Part shown: positions 35,168-46,617 of the stretch, piece after piece
Layout of the letters: the number at the start of each line of letters is the position of its first letter
Numbering within the stretch: position 1 is the first letter of the stretch
Program-made: the position numbers and the translations under genes
NCBI GenBank assembly: GCA_025617745.1
Contig: CM046868.1
Location: 16,496,615-16,560,614, forward strand
Reading direction: 5' to 3'
DNA from: Heliocidaris erythrogramma
Taxonomy: Eukaryota; Echinodermata; Echinoidea; Camarodonta; Echinometridae
Length of the DNA stretch: 64,000 nucleotides
Notes under the pieces: generated by a model
Seen by the model: the letters and a program-made list of their open reading frames with translations, nothing else
Told to the model about the DNA's origin: nothing
Databases searched by the model: none

Positions 35168-35465
35168 CTAGAAAAGGGAACATATTGAAAAAAAGGAAAA
35201 ATGTTGATCATCAGCCATGCAAAATATTGAAAACACTTTTCTATATAATGCTATGGAATCTCTCCTATCTATTGATGTAATTAAATTGACTACCCGAGGC
35301 ACATTGCAAGAAACCATTTTACGTCTGAAGTCATACACATCCCATTCATATATGTGATAATTTCTTAACATGTAAGTAGGGGGATGTCTGCAAACTTAAG
35401 CTTCTGCTTCTCACTATATTACACAATACAAAAATGATAATACATGTGGAATACTGAACACATTA

Positions 35466-36391
35466 AGCCTGAGTCATATCGAATATTTCATAAACCGGGA
35501 TTCGACGGCTTTGATTCGATCGAATACCGGTTAATCGATAAATGATGTGCGGTGAAAACAGAGTTGCACACAGTTGCACGCAGTGCATGCACCATGCACC
35601 GGTGACCGGTCCGCTGGCATCGCGGGCATATGTTGTATGGGCTCTCGCTGCTCGAAATTAACGATAGCCCGCTAGCCAATGGCTAGTAAAAATCACAGCG
35701 GACGAGCCAAAATCTTAAGTTTCTAGTCCGTATGTCTAGCCAAAATGTCACTAGTGTCGCACAAAGCAATGCTCATTGTCGACACACCCGACAATGATTC
35801 AAATTCAAAGAATTAATAATCTTACTTTGTCTTTGGAGAGCTGAATGGAACACGTTTGTTCGATGCCAAAAAAAAAACACAATACGAAATAAACTTTTCG
35901 TCGCTCAATATAGACTCGACTTCATTCAGCTTCAGAGATCATTCAGAAGTAATTGCCAATTTGATGAGAGTGTGATATTAGTTATTGCGAATTAAGTAGG
36001 AACACTCGTACTCATGCCCGTATTTATCATGTTCAATTATACAATTGTCAAATTGACAATGCAGAGAGAGTGCAAGAAAATTATCGTAAACTTCAGTTCG
36101 TAACGACAAAACGATTTTTCCATAGAGAAAGCACAGGTACAGCGCGAAGTCCTGCGCGAGCGAATTAGCGAAAGTTAGCCAACAGTTTGAACTTTGAAGT
36201 CGCCTTCACGTTCTCTGCTAGTATATATGCGGTACGTTACGGAGTTTCTTTTTTTATTTGATTTTTTCATGGTGGCTACGGTAGTCAAAAATCTGGCGGA
36301 CTACAAATCGATGCACCGAATTTGCCAAAACGTATTCGGGATGCGATGTCTTCGATCGAACACCGGCTAACCAATCGATTCGACTCAGGCT
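35466..36391. mobile_element. TIR element, AGCCTGAGTC ends (926 bp)
   Basis: AGCCTGAGTC at the left and GACTCAGGCT at the right are inverted, with further subterminal pairing around TCGAAT and ACCGG. It is flanked by TTA on the left and TAG on the right, so a TTA-like target duplication is plausible but imperfect. No transposase. Possibly related to the AGCCC-ended elements at 20878 and 42397. Confidence 0.65.
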
Positions 36392-36639
36392 TAGAACACA
36401 TCTCGCTTTTTGTCATCCATTAGGCCTAATAAATGATTATCTCAATGTCCAATTTGCAAATAACAATTGGGTGATATGGGTAGGCAAATTTTATGCACCT
36501 TTCAGTTGCATGTAACAGCTCTAATTTATCTAAATATAACAGTTGACCATTCTTCTAAACGTAGATTGAAAATCTGTTCTGAGACTAAAAGCTGTTCCAA
36601 GGGAAATTATCAGGCCCTCAAACAGAATGCCTAGTAAAG

Positions 36640-36900
36640 AATGAATGAATGAATGAACTTTATTTAAAAACCAAACATACATACATGGATCACTGTTATA
36701 ATGCATTAACACGAGTATAAATAACAACATGAATGATTTTTAGGACCCAGAGAAGCTAAAGCTTGTGAGAGGGCCCTAGAATTATAAATGAAAGAACTGA
36801 AAATATCCTTCACACCATTTTTGTTTTTTGGAAAGGATTTCATGATACAACTACAATCAAGGACAAGAATACAACAATCCTTGAGTGTATAAAAAATAGG
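36640..36900 (-). mobile_element. LINE/SINE 3' tail on the minus strand
   Basis: On the minus strand the sequence ends ...TTTTTAAATAAAGTTCATTC followed by (ATTC)n, the simple-repeat 3' end typical of non-LTR retroelements. No coding part is recognised; the left limit is approximate. Confidence 0.5.
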
Positions 36901-37397
36901 TCAGCGTGAAACAATTATGAAATATTACAATGATGCAATTGATCCGTCCCCATACTGTCTTCAGGGTACCTGCGATGAGTAATGCTCAGGAGAGCTTATG
37001 TTGGCCTCGGAACCATTTTTAGACTGGTGTCATCTGAAGCACCTTGTGGATATTCTCAAGAAATGACAATGACCCTTTTTGCGACTGACCCCCTTGCGGT
37101 TTCTCCGATATTCAGGCCATATAGTCAGAAGGTATATAAGTCAGAAGGGGTTTATCTTTTGCCTAAAATGACTGACAGATTCAGGCGTTCAATGAGTAAG
37201 TTCACAGTTCATATGATAGCGCAGCAAGCTTAACTTATAATGGACAACTTCAAATGCATAACTGTAATGATTTTACTACAACTGTTTCAGGATAACTGTC
37301 ATTGGCTGCCCCTGGACAATTGACTCTCCCGGAATACAACTCCCTAAGACAATTATCCTGGACAACTATCTGTCCCCCCTGATAATAGAACGGGGTC

Positions 37398-37950
37398 TGC
37401 TCGCTAGTCATAAGGACCGCTATTCATAAAAAAAAATTATTCATAAGGACCGCTATTCATAATAAGACATAAGGGTTGCTATTCATAAGGGTAATTATTC
37501 ATAAGGACCGCCATTCATAATAAGACATAAGGATCGCTATTCATAATATGGAAAGAGGGTCGCTATTCATAATACCAAATCAGGGTCGTTAATCATAAGG
37601 GTCCCTATTCATAATACGAAAATAGGGTCGCTATTCATAAAGGTCGCTATTCATAAAGGTCGCTATTCATAAAGGTCAATATTCATAAGGGTCGCTATTC
37701 ATAATCGAAGAAGAGGGTCGCTATTCATAATCGGAGAAGAGGGTCGCTATTCATAATCGGATAAGAGGGTCGCTATTCATAATCACAAAAGAGGGTCGCT
37801 ATTCATAATCACATAAGAGGGTCGCTATTCATAATCGGAGAAGAGGGTCGCTATTCATAATCACAAAAGAGGGTCGCTATTCATAATCGGAGAAGAGGGT
37901 CGCTATTCATAATCAAAGAAGAGGGTTGTCATTTAAATCAAATAAGAAAG
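37398..37950. repeat. Left foldback arm: 26-bp tandem repeats
   Basis: Units of about 26 bases, built on GAGGGTCGCTATTCATAATC plus a variable AGAA/ACAA part, repeat at least eight times from 37690 to 37920; shorter irregular units (AAGGACCGCTATTCATAA) lie outside. Confidence 0.9.
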
Positions 37951-39290
37951 GGATATGGAGGAAGGACAACCCAAGGCCCAACGGTATTGTATTTAAGAAA
38001 GCTCTATACAATGCATTTCCGGTTTTTGTCAAATATATCCCTATTTTCTAAAAAAGTGAACTATATTTATCAATTTGCCAGTGCCTTAATAATTAAAAAA
38101 CGATGTCTAATCCATACATCTACGTGGGAGGAGAGGACCCCCCCCCCCCCATCCACACACCCACATACACGCAGACATGTGCTTTGTTTTGAATATTGGA
38201 GTGTCATTGCCACACTACTGGTTGTCTATTTATGTACCCTTTTCGTTCTTTCTTTTTTCTTTTTCCTCCTCTCTCTCTGTGTCTCTCTTCCTCTTTCCTT
38301 CCTTTTCCAGCTTCTTGTTTCTTTGTTTCTGCATGGTTTTCTGCAAGACATGGACCTCTTGCTTGTACTCTTATTTCCTTTTGTATACTGTTTACGTAGA
38401 TTTATCATGGAATAATTATTGTCATGCCTCTTTCTCAATGTGTTAATATATTTTTGATACATGTGCATTAATATATTTTTTTGTATTTATTCTTATCCAT
38501 CACGTGCAATTTTTTATGCTTGAAATTGGGAAATCAGATTGTAACACAATTTGTATCCTTGTTGCATGGCAATAAATGAATCACTGAATCATCCAGATCC
38601 TCCCGTTTCTCAACTCCTGTGAAGACCTGATCCTTAGTCTTTTTCTCAAGTTCCAGCAATCGTCCATTTGGGGTGCGATGAGGGGAAAGTTGGGCGGGGA
38701 GGAGGGGGGGGGGGGGTGGGATTCTCGTAGGGGGTATTTGTCCTGGAGATTAGTTGTAGGGGTAGTTGTCCGGATACGGGCTTAGAAATTGCCGCGAAAA
38801 ATTTGTTTTCGTTCTTATTTTGGAGTGGGATAGTAATATTTTCAAAATACGTGATTTTAGTAATTTACAATTCATTGGCATCTACCGTTTTTACAGTGTG
38901 CCCCTGTTTATGGGCATGGATGGGAATGAAGTATGCCCTCCCACGGTTGGGACTTTCAAATTTCCCCGAGTTAAAAATCACCTCTCAGAGCATTTGAGTG
39001 CATGTTCTTTCATGGTAATTACTAACTTATTAATTTCATTATATTCTTTGAAATCTTTATTTCGGTCTTCCTTATCATAATCTTAACAAAAATCATGACA
39101 AAAATTATCACCATGTTGATCGATCGTGATCCTATGAATAATAATCATCATGGTCATCCTCCTCCTCCTCCTGATCATATTATTTGATCATGTCATTTAT
39201 TGAAGGTGAATTATTGCGGGGGATGATACAAGCCAATCCTACAGGCCTTAATTCAATTCTATCAAATTTATTCCCATTTCTTTATACTGT
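37951..39290. other. Interior of foldback element
   Basis: Contains a probable 5'-truncated retroelement tail (38165-38600, ending GCAATAAATGAATCACTGAA) and, at 38690-38780, GTAGTTGTCC motifs echoing the outer ends. Open frames here are in low-complexity T-rich DNA and I do not call them genes. Confidence 0.45.
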
Positions 39291-40150
39291 AAAGCATATT
39301 GGTTGTATGTAAACAACCACAGGACCAACGGCTTTAACCCTAACAGAGCCGGGTTATTTTAGACCCATCTCACAGCCGGGGGTGGGGGGCTGATTCCGCC
39401 CCCTAAGATCTCGGCCGTCCACCGCGCATTCGCAACGAAAATCGGCACACACGTCGCCGACCACGTAATCTACAAAACTGTATAGTCAATTTCTCCGAAA
39501 AATGTAATAACTAATTAATTATGCTAATTTATGCATAAAATTAATTTGCTCTAATTAATTAATTAAAGCCCCAAAACTGCTAATTTTTGGTATAGAGACT
39601 CTTTGTCAGATTCTGATCAAATAAACCGGTAAAAATCCTTTTTTTCTTATGTTTTTTATTGTTTTTTCGATGGAATTTGTCGGCGACACTATTTTAATCC
39701 TTAACAACATAAAATTAATTGTTTTTAAACAGTAAAAGTAAAAATAATGAAACATTTATGAATTTTAGCTGGAAACACAATTTGGATTGGATTTGTACAC
39801 GAAATCACGTTTTTGAACAATTTTGGGTCTGACATGCACTTACGAAATGTTGGGTAACTCCGGAACCGAACGCGCGGACATCACAAATTTTGTCTCAAAA
39901 GTTGCGCAAGACTTGAAAGAAAAAAGTAGTGAAGCGGCGTGGTGACTGCTTTTCGCAATGCGAACATATTACGCGAAACGTCGAGGGGGGGGGGGGAATC
40001 CGCCCCGGGCCTATTAGGGTTAAGTCCTCTCCGAGGGACTTGAGGTTAATGCCTTACCAAAGGACATGAGTGCATCCTGGTTTCAAACACGCATCCTTCA
40101 GTTACAAAGCCACTGTTCGACTTCTGAGCTATCTCGCCTATCTCTGAGGA
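39291..40150 (-). repeat. tRNA-derived SINE on the minus strand, split by an insertion
   Basis: On the minus strand, from about 40150, box A (GATAGCTCAGAAG), box B (GTGTTTGAAACC) and the common SINE body (CCTTTGGTAAGGCATTAACC) are followed by GGACTTAA. The body resumes after the insertion with AGCCGTTGGTCCTGTGG at 39333-39317. The two halves join cleanly at TTAA. Confidence 0.78.
39338..40019. mobile_element. piggyBac-like non-autonomous element (682 bp) inside the SINE
   Basis: TTAA flanks both ends (39334-39337; 40020-40023). The ends are CCCTAACAGAGCCGGG and, inverted, CCCTAATAGGCCCGGG. TTAA duplication with CCC-starting termini is the piggyBac signature. No transposase frame is present. 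Confidence 0.82.
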
Positions 40151-40361
40151 TTATGGACATGATAGAACAACACCTGGTGGCAACACCTACTACAGCACCC
40201 CGCCCCCCCCCCCCCCCCCCCCCGGCACCCGCACACAGACTATGCCATTTATGAATTGCTTTGACGAAAATTGTCAGTACTATGTGCTTGTACCGAAACA
40301 AGATGGGTAGAATAGCGCAACGTGATCAGACTGATGGGGGGGGGGGGGGGGGGGGGGAGGG

Positions 40362-40880
40362 GTGACACAGGCGTAGCCAGGATTTTTCAATATGGGGCGT
40401 TTGTGAGCCCGCGAAGCGTGCCAATTTGGTGATAAGCACTCTTTGCGTGCTCCCCAGGGGGATGGATGCAGGGAGGGGGAGATTCCCCATAGAGTTGTTA
40501 GGGGTATGTAACTATATGGTTTTCCCCCTCCCGCGCGAAGTGCGAAAGCTCTGACGTTTTATAGCAAATCTGAGATAAAGATAATGGCTCGTCGCAATAC
40601 TGCACTGTATGTAACAGGGGTGGGTGCATGGAGAGGGGGGGGGGGGTCCCTCTGACGTTTTGTAGCAAATTTGAGAGAAAGATAAAGGCTCGTACATTTA
40701 GCACCTCCTTTTAGGCGGAAAGTTAGTTCGACACCCACGCAATGCTGCACTGCATGTATCAGGGGTGGATGCATGGATGGGGAATTACTTCCCCCTCCCC
40801 ACGGGAAGCGCGAATACTGACGCAAATTTCGTAGCTTTTATCGTTCTCTTCCTCCGCTTCCTCACGCTTTTTCGCTCTCG
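40362..40880. repeat. CAGGCGTAGCCAGG-ended repeat with internal tandem units
   Basis: CAGGCGTAGCCAGGATTTTT at 40370 is a typical hAT-like terminus. Behind it, a unit with TGCACTGTATGTAACAGGGG / TGCACTGCATGTATCAGGGG and AGCAAATCTGAGATAAAGAT recurs two or three times (40540-40770). The right terminus was not found. Confidence 0.55.
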
Positions 40881-41044
40881 CCTGTTTTTAAGGGGTGTAT
40901 TTGTTTCATCGCCCGTCCCCATATTGGCTCGACACAGCCGTGGGGTGTCTAGATCACATCCAATATTATTATTTTTGTTCTTTCATATTTGAGTGTTCAT
41001 TGAACAATGAAAATCATATTACAATATTTGACAAATAATCCTTA

Positions 41045-41710
41045 CCCTAACCTATTTTTCGATTATGAACAGCGCCCCTCTTTCGTGATTATGAATATAT
41101 AGCGACCCTCTTTTTTGATTATGATTAGTGACCCTCTAATTCGATTATGAATAGCGACCCTCCTCTCTGATTATGAATAGCGACCCTCTTCTTTGATTAT
41201 GAATAGCGACCCCCTTCTCTGATTATGAATAGCGACCCTCTTCTTCGATTATGAATAGCGACCCTCTTCTGTGATTATGAATAGCGACCCTCTTCTTTGA
41301 TTATGAATAGCGACCCTCTTCTCTGATTATGAATAGCGACCCTCTTCTCCGATTATGAATAGCGACCCTTATGAATATTGACCTTTATGAATAGCGACCC
41401 CTATGATTAACGACCCCGATTTGGTATTATGAATAGCGACCCTGTATCTGTATTATGTATAGCGACCCTTATGACTTATTATGAATAGCGGCCCTTATGA
41501 GTAATGACCCTTTTATTCGATTATGAATAGCGACCCTCTTCTCATATTATGAATAGCAATCCTTATGAATAATGCTCCTTATGAGTTTATGAATAGTGAC
41601 CCCTTTTCGCTTTATGAATAGCGACCCTACAGGTATAGGAAATTACACGTTATGACTAGCGGTCCTTATGAGCCACTGATCCTTATGACTAGCGGTCCTT
41701 ATGACTAGCG
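41045..41710. repeat. Right foldback arm: 26-bp tandem repeats, inverted
   Basis: GATTATGAATAGCGACCCTC repeats many times; this is the reverse complement of the left-arm unit. The outer edge (ATGACTAGCGGTCCTTATGA) mirrors the left edge near 37398. Confidence 0.9.
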
Positions 41711-42396
41711 AGGTTACCCCAATAGAACAACCTACATATACCTCCTTATAAAATTACTCCAATTACCCTCAGACAAATACCAAAGGGATAATTTCATTAT
41801 TTAGAGGGTAGTTGTTGGTAAGTGTGTAGTTGTCCATGTGGAGGGAGTAATTGTCCCAGGGAGTAGTGGTCTGGCTAGCGGATAGTTATCCTGAAGCAAA
41901 GTGTCCTAGGGGAAACTTCTCAAACATTCAACATTATTTCTGATTTCAATACTTACAAAGCAACTGCTATCAGGTTTTAGTCCCCCATTTAAAAAAAAGT
42001 AAAAACAGGCAGCAGTCACAGAGCCCATTAACTACTGAATTCTCTAATTCCCTTAGGCTTAACACAGGGACCACCTGGTTCTCATATGCAATGGGTTTAC
42101 AGGACATATCTGCTGGGGAATGGTCAGATATGACAAGAAAGCACCTGCTTCTAACACAACTACAAGCACATGGCTGAGAGCTGACTGGTCATCTTCATGG
42201 TAACTAGGGGGTAGGAGGGGGAGGGAAGGGTCACAACCAGGTGATGATTTGGAGGAAGGTGCCATACACCATATCAAGAATTAGCAATAGACAGCACAGA
42301 GAAATTAGGTAGAACGGAAGTGATAGGTGTGAGAAGAAGGCAAAATCCTAACCAAAGCAAGAGACTTAACAATTACAACACAGAGGAAGTGCTTTA

Positions 42397-42812
42397 AGCC
42401 CGGCGCACACTATACGATCCGACTGCGATCCGATTTTCAAACAAATTGCAGTTTGCATTAAATGTGAAAGTTTAAAAAAGTGAAATTATCTCATTTGAAG
42501 TTCGGAATAATGATACGAATACTAATATCGAAATTTGGGTTAACTTCAATTCTTCTGGTTAGAGTAAAGGCCAAAACGGCTTCAAATCTTAGTCGATCGC
42601 AAGATTGGTATGACGTCACTAAATTTGGAATTGAATTCGCTTTTATTCCTACACGGGGGCTCGCAGTAGCCCGGAATTTCGATTTTAGTATTCATACTAT
42701 TATTCAGAACTTTGATCACGAAGATTTTACATGTTTGAAGGTTCATATCAAATGTTATAACAACTTTTCCCAAAATCGCATCGTAGTCAGATCTTGCAGT
42801 GTGCGCCGGGCT
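42397..42812. mobile_element. Harbinger-like MITE (416 bp)
   Basis: Left AGCCCGGCGCACACT and its inverted copy at the right end are flanked by TTA on both sides (42394-42396 and 42813-42815). Arms stay similar for about 40 bases. The termini are closely related to those of the 7.4-kb element at 20878-28257, so both may use the same transposase. A right-half relative is at 55654-55785. Confidence 0.85.
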
Positions 42813-42927
42813 TTAAGCTTCAAGAGAAGATGATCCTGTCCATATCCCACATGAGGTCACCGATATATGGGGCAGGTATCGAGGACTTGATCAACAAGAG
42901 TGAGTGTGTAACCCAGTGCTCCCTCCC

Positions 42928-42953
42928 CCACCCCCCCCCCCCCCCCCCCCCCC
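42928..42953. repeat. Poly-C run
   Basis: An uninterrupted C homopolymer; length likely unstable or mis-sequenced. Similar G/C runs occur at 12946, 13512, 40203, 40337, 46758 and 57315. Confidence 0.9.
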
Positions 42954-42961
42954 CTCCCTCC

Positions 42962-43240
42962 ATGGTATAGCAGCTCATTCATTTGACTTTCAATCATTCA
43001 GTTGAGGGTTGGAATCCCAGCCCGACACTACCATTCTTTGGCAAGACATTCATCCACATTTACTACTCTCCACCCAGGTATCAATTGGTACCTGATATGC
43101 TTGAGCACCTACATGTAGTTACTACAGCAGCTCGGCTATATAACCGGGGTAATAATGTTGACGTGCCATGGGCATCACCGTGTGAAGGATATGAGCGCTA
43201 CATAAGAATCCATCATTATTATTGTTACTTTAGAGGAAGG
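42962..43240 (+). repeat. tRNA-derived SINE with L2-like tail
   Basis: A box-A-like ATAGCAGCTCATTC and box-B-like GGGTTGGAATCCC head is followed by a SINE body (TTTGGCAAGACATTCATCC) and a tail GAGCGCTACATAAGAATCCA then (ATT)n. The tail resembles the LINE end at 32400, implying mobilisation by an L2-like LINE. Confidence 0.7.
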
Positions 43241-44397
43241 CTCTAGCACAGTAGCAAACTAGTAATTGACTGGATTGCCATACTTCTCTTGCTAGAAACA
43301 CTTGTGTTGAAATTTAAAAGGGGGTCATAATTAAATAGATTCCTAATACAGCATTGAAGAAAAGGTCCAAGAGAATTAAAGAGCAGAATGCAACATGTAA
43401 TTTCAAACTTGTGAACATTTTTCTACTTTCATCTTTTCCACTTGTTAACATTAGGTCTACAGGGATATCACTTGCTTTATTCAATACAAAAGAGTGTGCA
43501 TTTAATGCTACTTGCTCTAACAACAACTAGGAGGCAATAGCTAAGCACTGGTAATACAAACAATCATGCATGCACATACAACAAAACCACCCAATGTATT
43601 ACAAAGTATGAGAAGTGTCTCTCAAAGCCTCTTTTAGAAATGACGCAGTATAAAAAGCAAAAGAAATACATAATTATAATCACGATCTTATACAAAAACC
43701 TGAAAGACCAAGATTGCTGTGAACATGCATATAAACAATTAACAGAAGCTAGTATTTACAAAGCGGTGACATATAATAACTATAAGATGCGTCATCAAAA
43801 ATGTGAAATTCAGCTTGATGGTGAGGTAGTTTTGGTAATGTCAGCTAGTCACTGTTTATACTTTTGATGACAATTTTTTTATCAATAGACCAGTTTACTA
43901 AAATGTATTTCAATTTATGCATGTTTCTCTCTAAATTCCTTACCAAGTATTTATTGCACGTGCTATGCATAATGGCATCTCTATGGATGGAATCCAATTT
44001 TCGTACATTAGTTGTTACTATGTCAGGCAAGCCTCTGGCAAGCTTTTGAGTTGGAAAGAGAAACTTTTGTTCAAGTATGCATGAAATTAGCAAACAGGTG
44101 TTTTGATTGAATCCTATATTCACCAACCATTTATACCATTACAACCACCACTAGATCTGTTACTTCATGACTTAAGTTATGTTCATGAACTTTGGTGAAG
44201 AGTATGCCACTGCAAATCATAAAGAATGTTATGTAATACATATGAGTAAAAAAAAATTATGTAATATCAAGCTGTTTACTACTTTGAATACATAACAACA
44301 GTTCGGAGATGTAGATTGTTTTACTGAAATTATGTGGCAGCTTGCTCTACATACCTTAAGGAAGAAAATATAAAAAAAAGTTTGAAATCACTGCAAA
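43241..44397. other. AT-rich intron-like sequence
   Basis: No gene or repeat is supported; open frames are short and without family resemblance. Confidence 0.45.
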
Positions 44398-44399
44398 TA

Positions 44400-45693
44400 C
44401 AGTGGCACCTTGTCATAAAGAACATTTTGACATAAACTCTCATAACAAGGTAATTTTGCAAGTCTCACTTTCCTGTATCTTATTGGGCTTTTTTAAAGCG
44501 CTGTTATAACAAGGTTTTGATATTTACAAGATAATTTCCCTGGTCCAAAGGAGTTTCTTATAATGAGGTTTCTCTGAGGGGACACTTCTGAGTTTTTACA
44601 TCAAGTACATGAAAATTACCTTGATAAATTAGTTTTCTTGTTATATGGGTAAAAACCAATAGAATAACAAGAGCCCCAGGGGGCACGACGCTCACCTGAG
44701 GTGGATCAATTCACATCTGGTGCATGTTCTCTCTAGCACCACCAGGAGATATGTTAGAAATTGAAACAACTAGGAGGATGTACATGAGATGATGTTAGAA
44801 ATTAACATAATTCCCCCCCACCCCATGGTCTACAATGTCATGTATTATTTGAATCTCATACATCTAAGGATGATTCCCACCAGGTGTGGTTGAATCATAC
44901 AACAAATCATGCAAAGAATGTACATTTCCCCTCCTGCATATTAACCTCGCCCTCGCAGGACCCCTATGGGGCCACCCTGAGAATGTCATGAACAACTTTT
45001 TTTTATTCATCTTCAAGATGTATATAACACACAAAATATCTAGATAAACTTCTGGTTCTGGAGAAGATGTTTGAAATTTACATAGCTTTTACAATCGGTG
45101 GCCCTCCCCCTGGGGGCCACATGTACCATTTTAGCAACTTTGGGTCCCCTACCCCTAAGGATGAGTCCTACCAAGTTTGGTTGAATTCCGATCATGTGTT
45201 TTGGAGAAGAAGATCAGAATGTACATTTTGCCTGGCAGCGCCCCCCCTCCCAGTATGTTACCCCCACAGGGCCCCTATAGGGCCACTCAGAGAAATTTCA
45301 TGAACAACATTCATTCTTCATCTATAGAGGTATCTCCATACACAATACCAAGTCTGAGCTATGCCTGGTTCTGGAGAAGAAGATGTTTGAAATTTACATA
45401 GCTTTTACAATTGGGGGCCTTCCCCCTGGGCCCCCCTTGGGGCCACATGCACCATTTTAGCAACTTTGGGTCCCCTACCCCTAAGGATGATTCCTACCAA
45501 GTTTGGTTGAATTCCGATCATGGGTTTTGGAGAAGAAGATGAAAATATAAAAAGTTAACGGATGACGCACGACGCACGACGGACAAATTTCCATCGCAAT
45601 AGCTCACTCGAGCCTTAGGCTCAGGTGAGCTAAAAAGTGGGACCAGCACCCGAGTTTGTTGTAAGAAATGTTCTTTATAATGAGATTCTACTG
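44400..45693. mobile_element. pogo/Tigger-like MITE, split by a pearl-like insertion
   Basis: Left CAGTGGCACCTTGTCATAAA and right (complement CAGTAGAATCTCATTATAAA) are inverted and followed by GAACATTT on both sides. CAGTGGAACCTC..TATAA termini are typical of pogo/Tigger-type Tc1-mariner elements. TA precedes the left end; the right flank reads AA. Confidence 0.65.
44668..45635. mobile_element. Pearl/HINE-like element with about 317-bp repeated core
   Basis: It begins ACAAGAGCCCCAGGGGGCAC then GACGCTCACCTGAG and ends CTCAGGTGAGCTAAAA. The core block with GTTTGAAATTTACATAGCTT and CCAAGTTTGGTTGAATTCCG occurs twice about 317 bases apart (45069, 45386), about two 158-bp lengths. The GATGACGCACGACGCACGAC tail parallels the GACGGACG tail at 20850. 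It interrupts the pogo-like element. Confidence 0.75.
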
Positions 45694-46242
45694 AACCATA
45701 TTTGCAGTATATTCATCTCTTTGGCTGATTTTAAACTTTCATTAAAAAAAGGGGTGAAAAATTCAAATCTAGGTTTCATTTAAAAAAAAATATAATCAGG
45801 TATGCAATAATTCTGTACGGATATCAACGTGACTTACCCATTTAAAGCAAACCTATCAGAGAATCTAGGCTCTAATTTCTTCTTTGTTATAATAAACATG
45901 CACAGAAAAAATCATACACAGTTTTACTACAGGGGGTATAAATAAATACAGCAGTAAAAAGCTTTAACAAAGAGCACAGCTACATATACATTCATTACAC
46001 TGTCCCCATACTGTTAAATTAAGTTTACAAACATTTCCATTAAAATTAGTGCTGTAGCTTGCAACACTAAATTGTGGGGAGTGTTTACCGACAACTGTTA
46101 TAAGCTACTGAAATCCTTGCATCTGATTGGCATAGAGCAAATTTGTCAGTAAAAATCACTGACAAAACACTTGATGAAATGCTCCCCTGGTCTGGTTTGG
46201 CTTGTTAACTTCCAAAATATCCTTACCAGGTTTTGGACAAGC
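45694..46242. other. Non-coding, with a partial GTTATAAGCTACTGAAATCC repeat
   Basis: Bases 46093-46150 resemble the interior of the MITE at 48981-49126. A possible small exon near 45840-45875 was rejected on phase. Confidence 0.45.
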
Positions 46243-46378
46243 CCGCCCTTGTAAAAAAGAACCATAGTACCCATGGTAATTTGACCAAATTTGACCAAAT
46301 TACCATCAAATCATGGTAATTGGTCAAATTACTGTCAAATTACCATGGGTACTATGGTAGTTTTTTTTACAAAGGCGG
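46243..46378. repeat. Palindromic MITE (136 bp)
   Basis: The left CCGCCCTTGTAAAAAA, CATAGTACCCATGGTAATTT and the right AAATTACCATGGGTACTATG, TTTACAAAGGCGG are inverted around a short AT-rich centre. The whole unit folds back on itself. Confidence 0.85.
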
Positions 46379-46617
46379 TAACTTGTTTTAAAACTCAGTT
46401 TATTCAATCATCAAAATTTGACACTAATAAATGTTTGTTCTTGTTCTTATAAGGCTTCACAATGCATATATTACAACACTCTAGGCAGACAGGTAGACAT
46501 TCACACAAATATATTAAATAAATACTCTTTGTGGGTGATGAAAATGAAAAATAATGAGTCTTTTTTTGCAACTCTTTTCTACCAGACCTCTGTAACCGTG
46601 TTGACATGTTTTGCATT

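Larger units (their letters stand above)
37287..41900. mobile_element. Foldback element (about 4.6 kb) with satellite-type inverted arms
   Basis: The outer TTTCAGGATAACTGTC (37287) and GGATAGTTATCCTGAA (to about 41897) are inverted, followed inward by matching GTTGTCC/AATTGTCC-type segments. Next come long arms of tandem repeats: direct at 37398-37950 and inverted at 41045-41710. The modular arms recall the TU foldback elements of sea urchins, an analogy, not an identification. Its interior has collected other insertions. Confidence 0.78.

Noticed and set aside
37987-38415. 142-residue open frame
   Set aside because: T-rich low-complexity DNA inside the foldback element; composition alone explains the hydrophobic translation.
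37398-41710. Regular short repeats suggestive of a CRISPR array
   Set aside because: Units are contiguous or nearly so, without unique spacers of constant length, there are no cas genes, and the DNA is clearly eukaryotic. They are foldback arms.
45840-45875. Possible minus-strand exon between TTAG and GTAAGTCACG
   Set aside because: Its phase is incompatible with the neighbouring exons, which already join in phase, and the acceptor lacks a pyrimidine tract.
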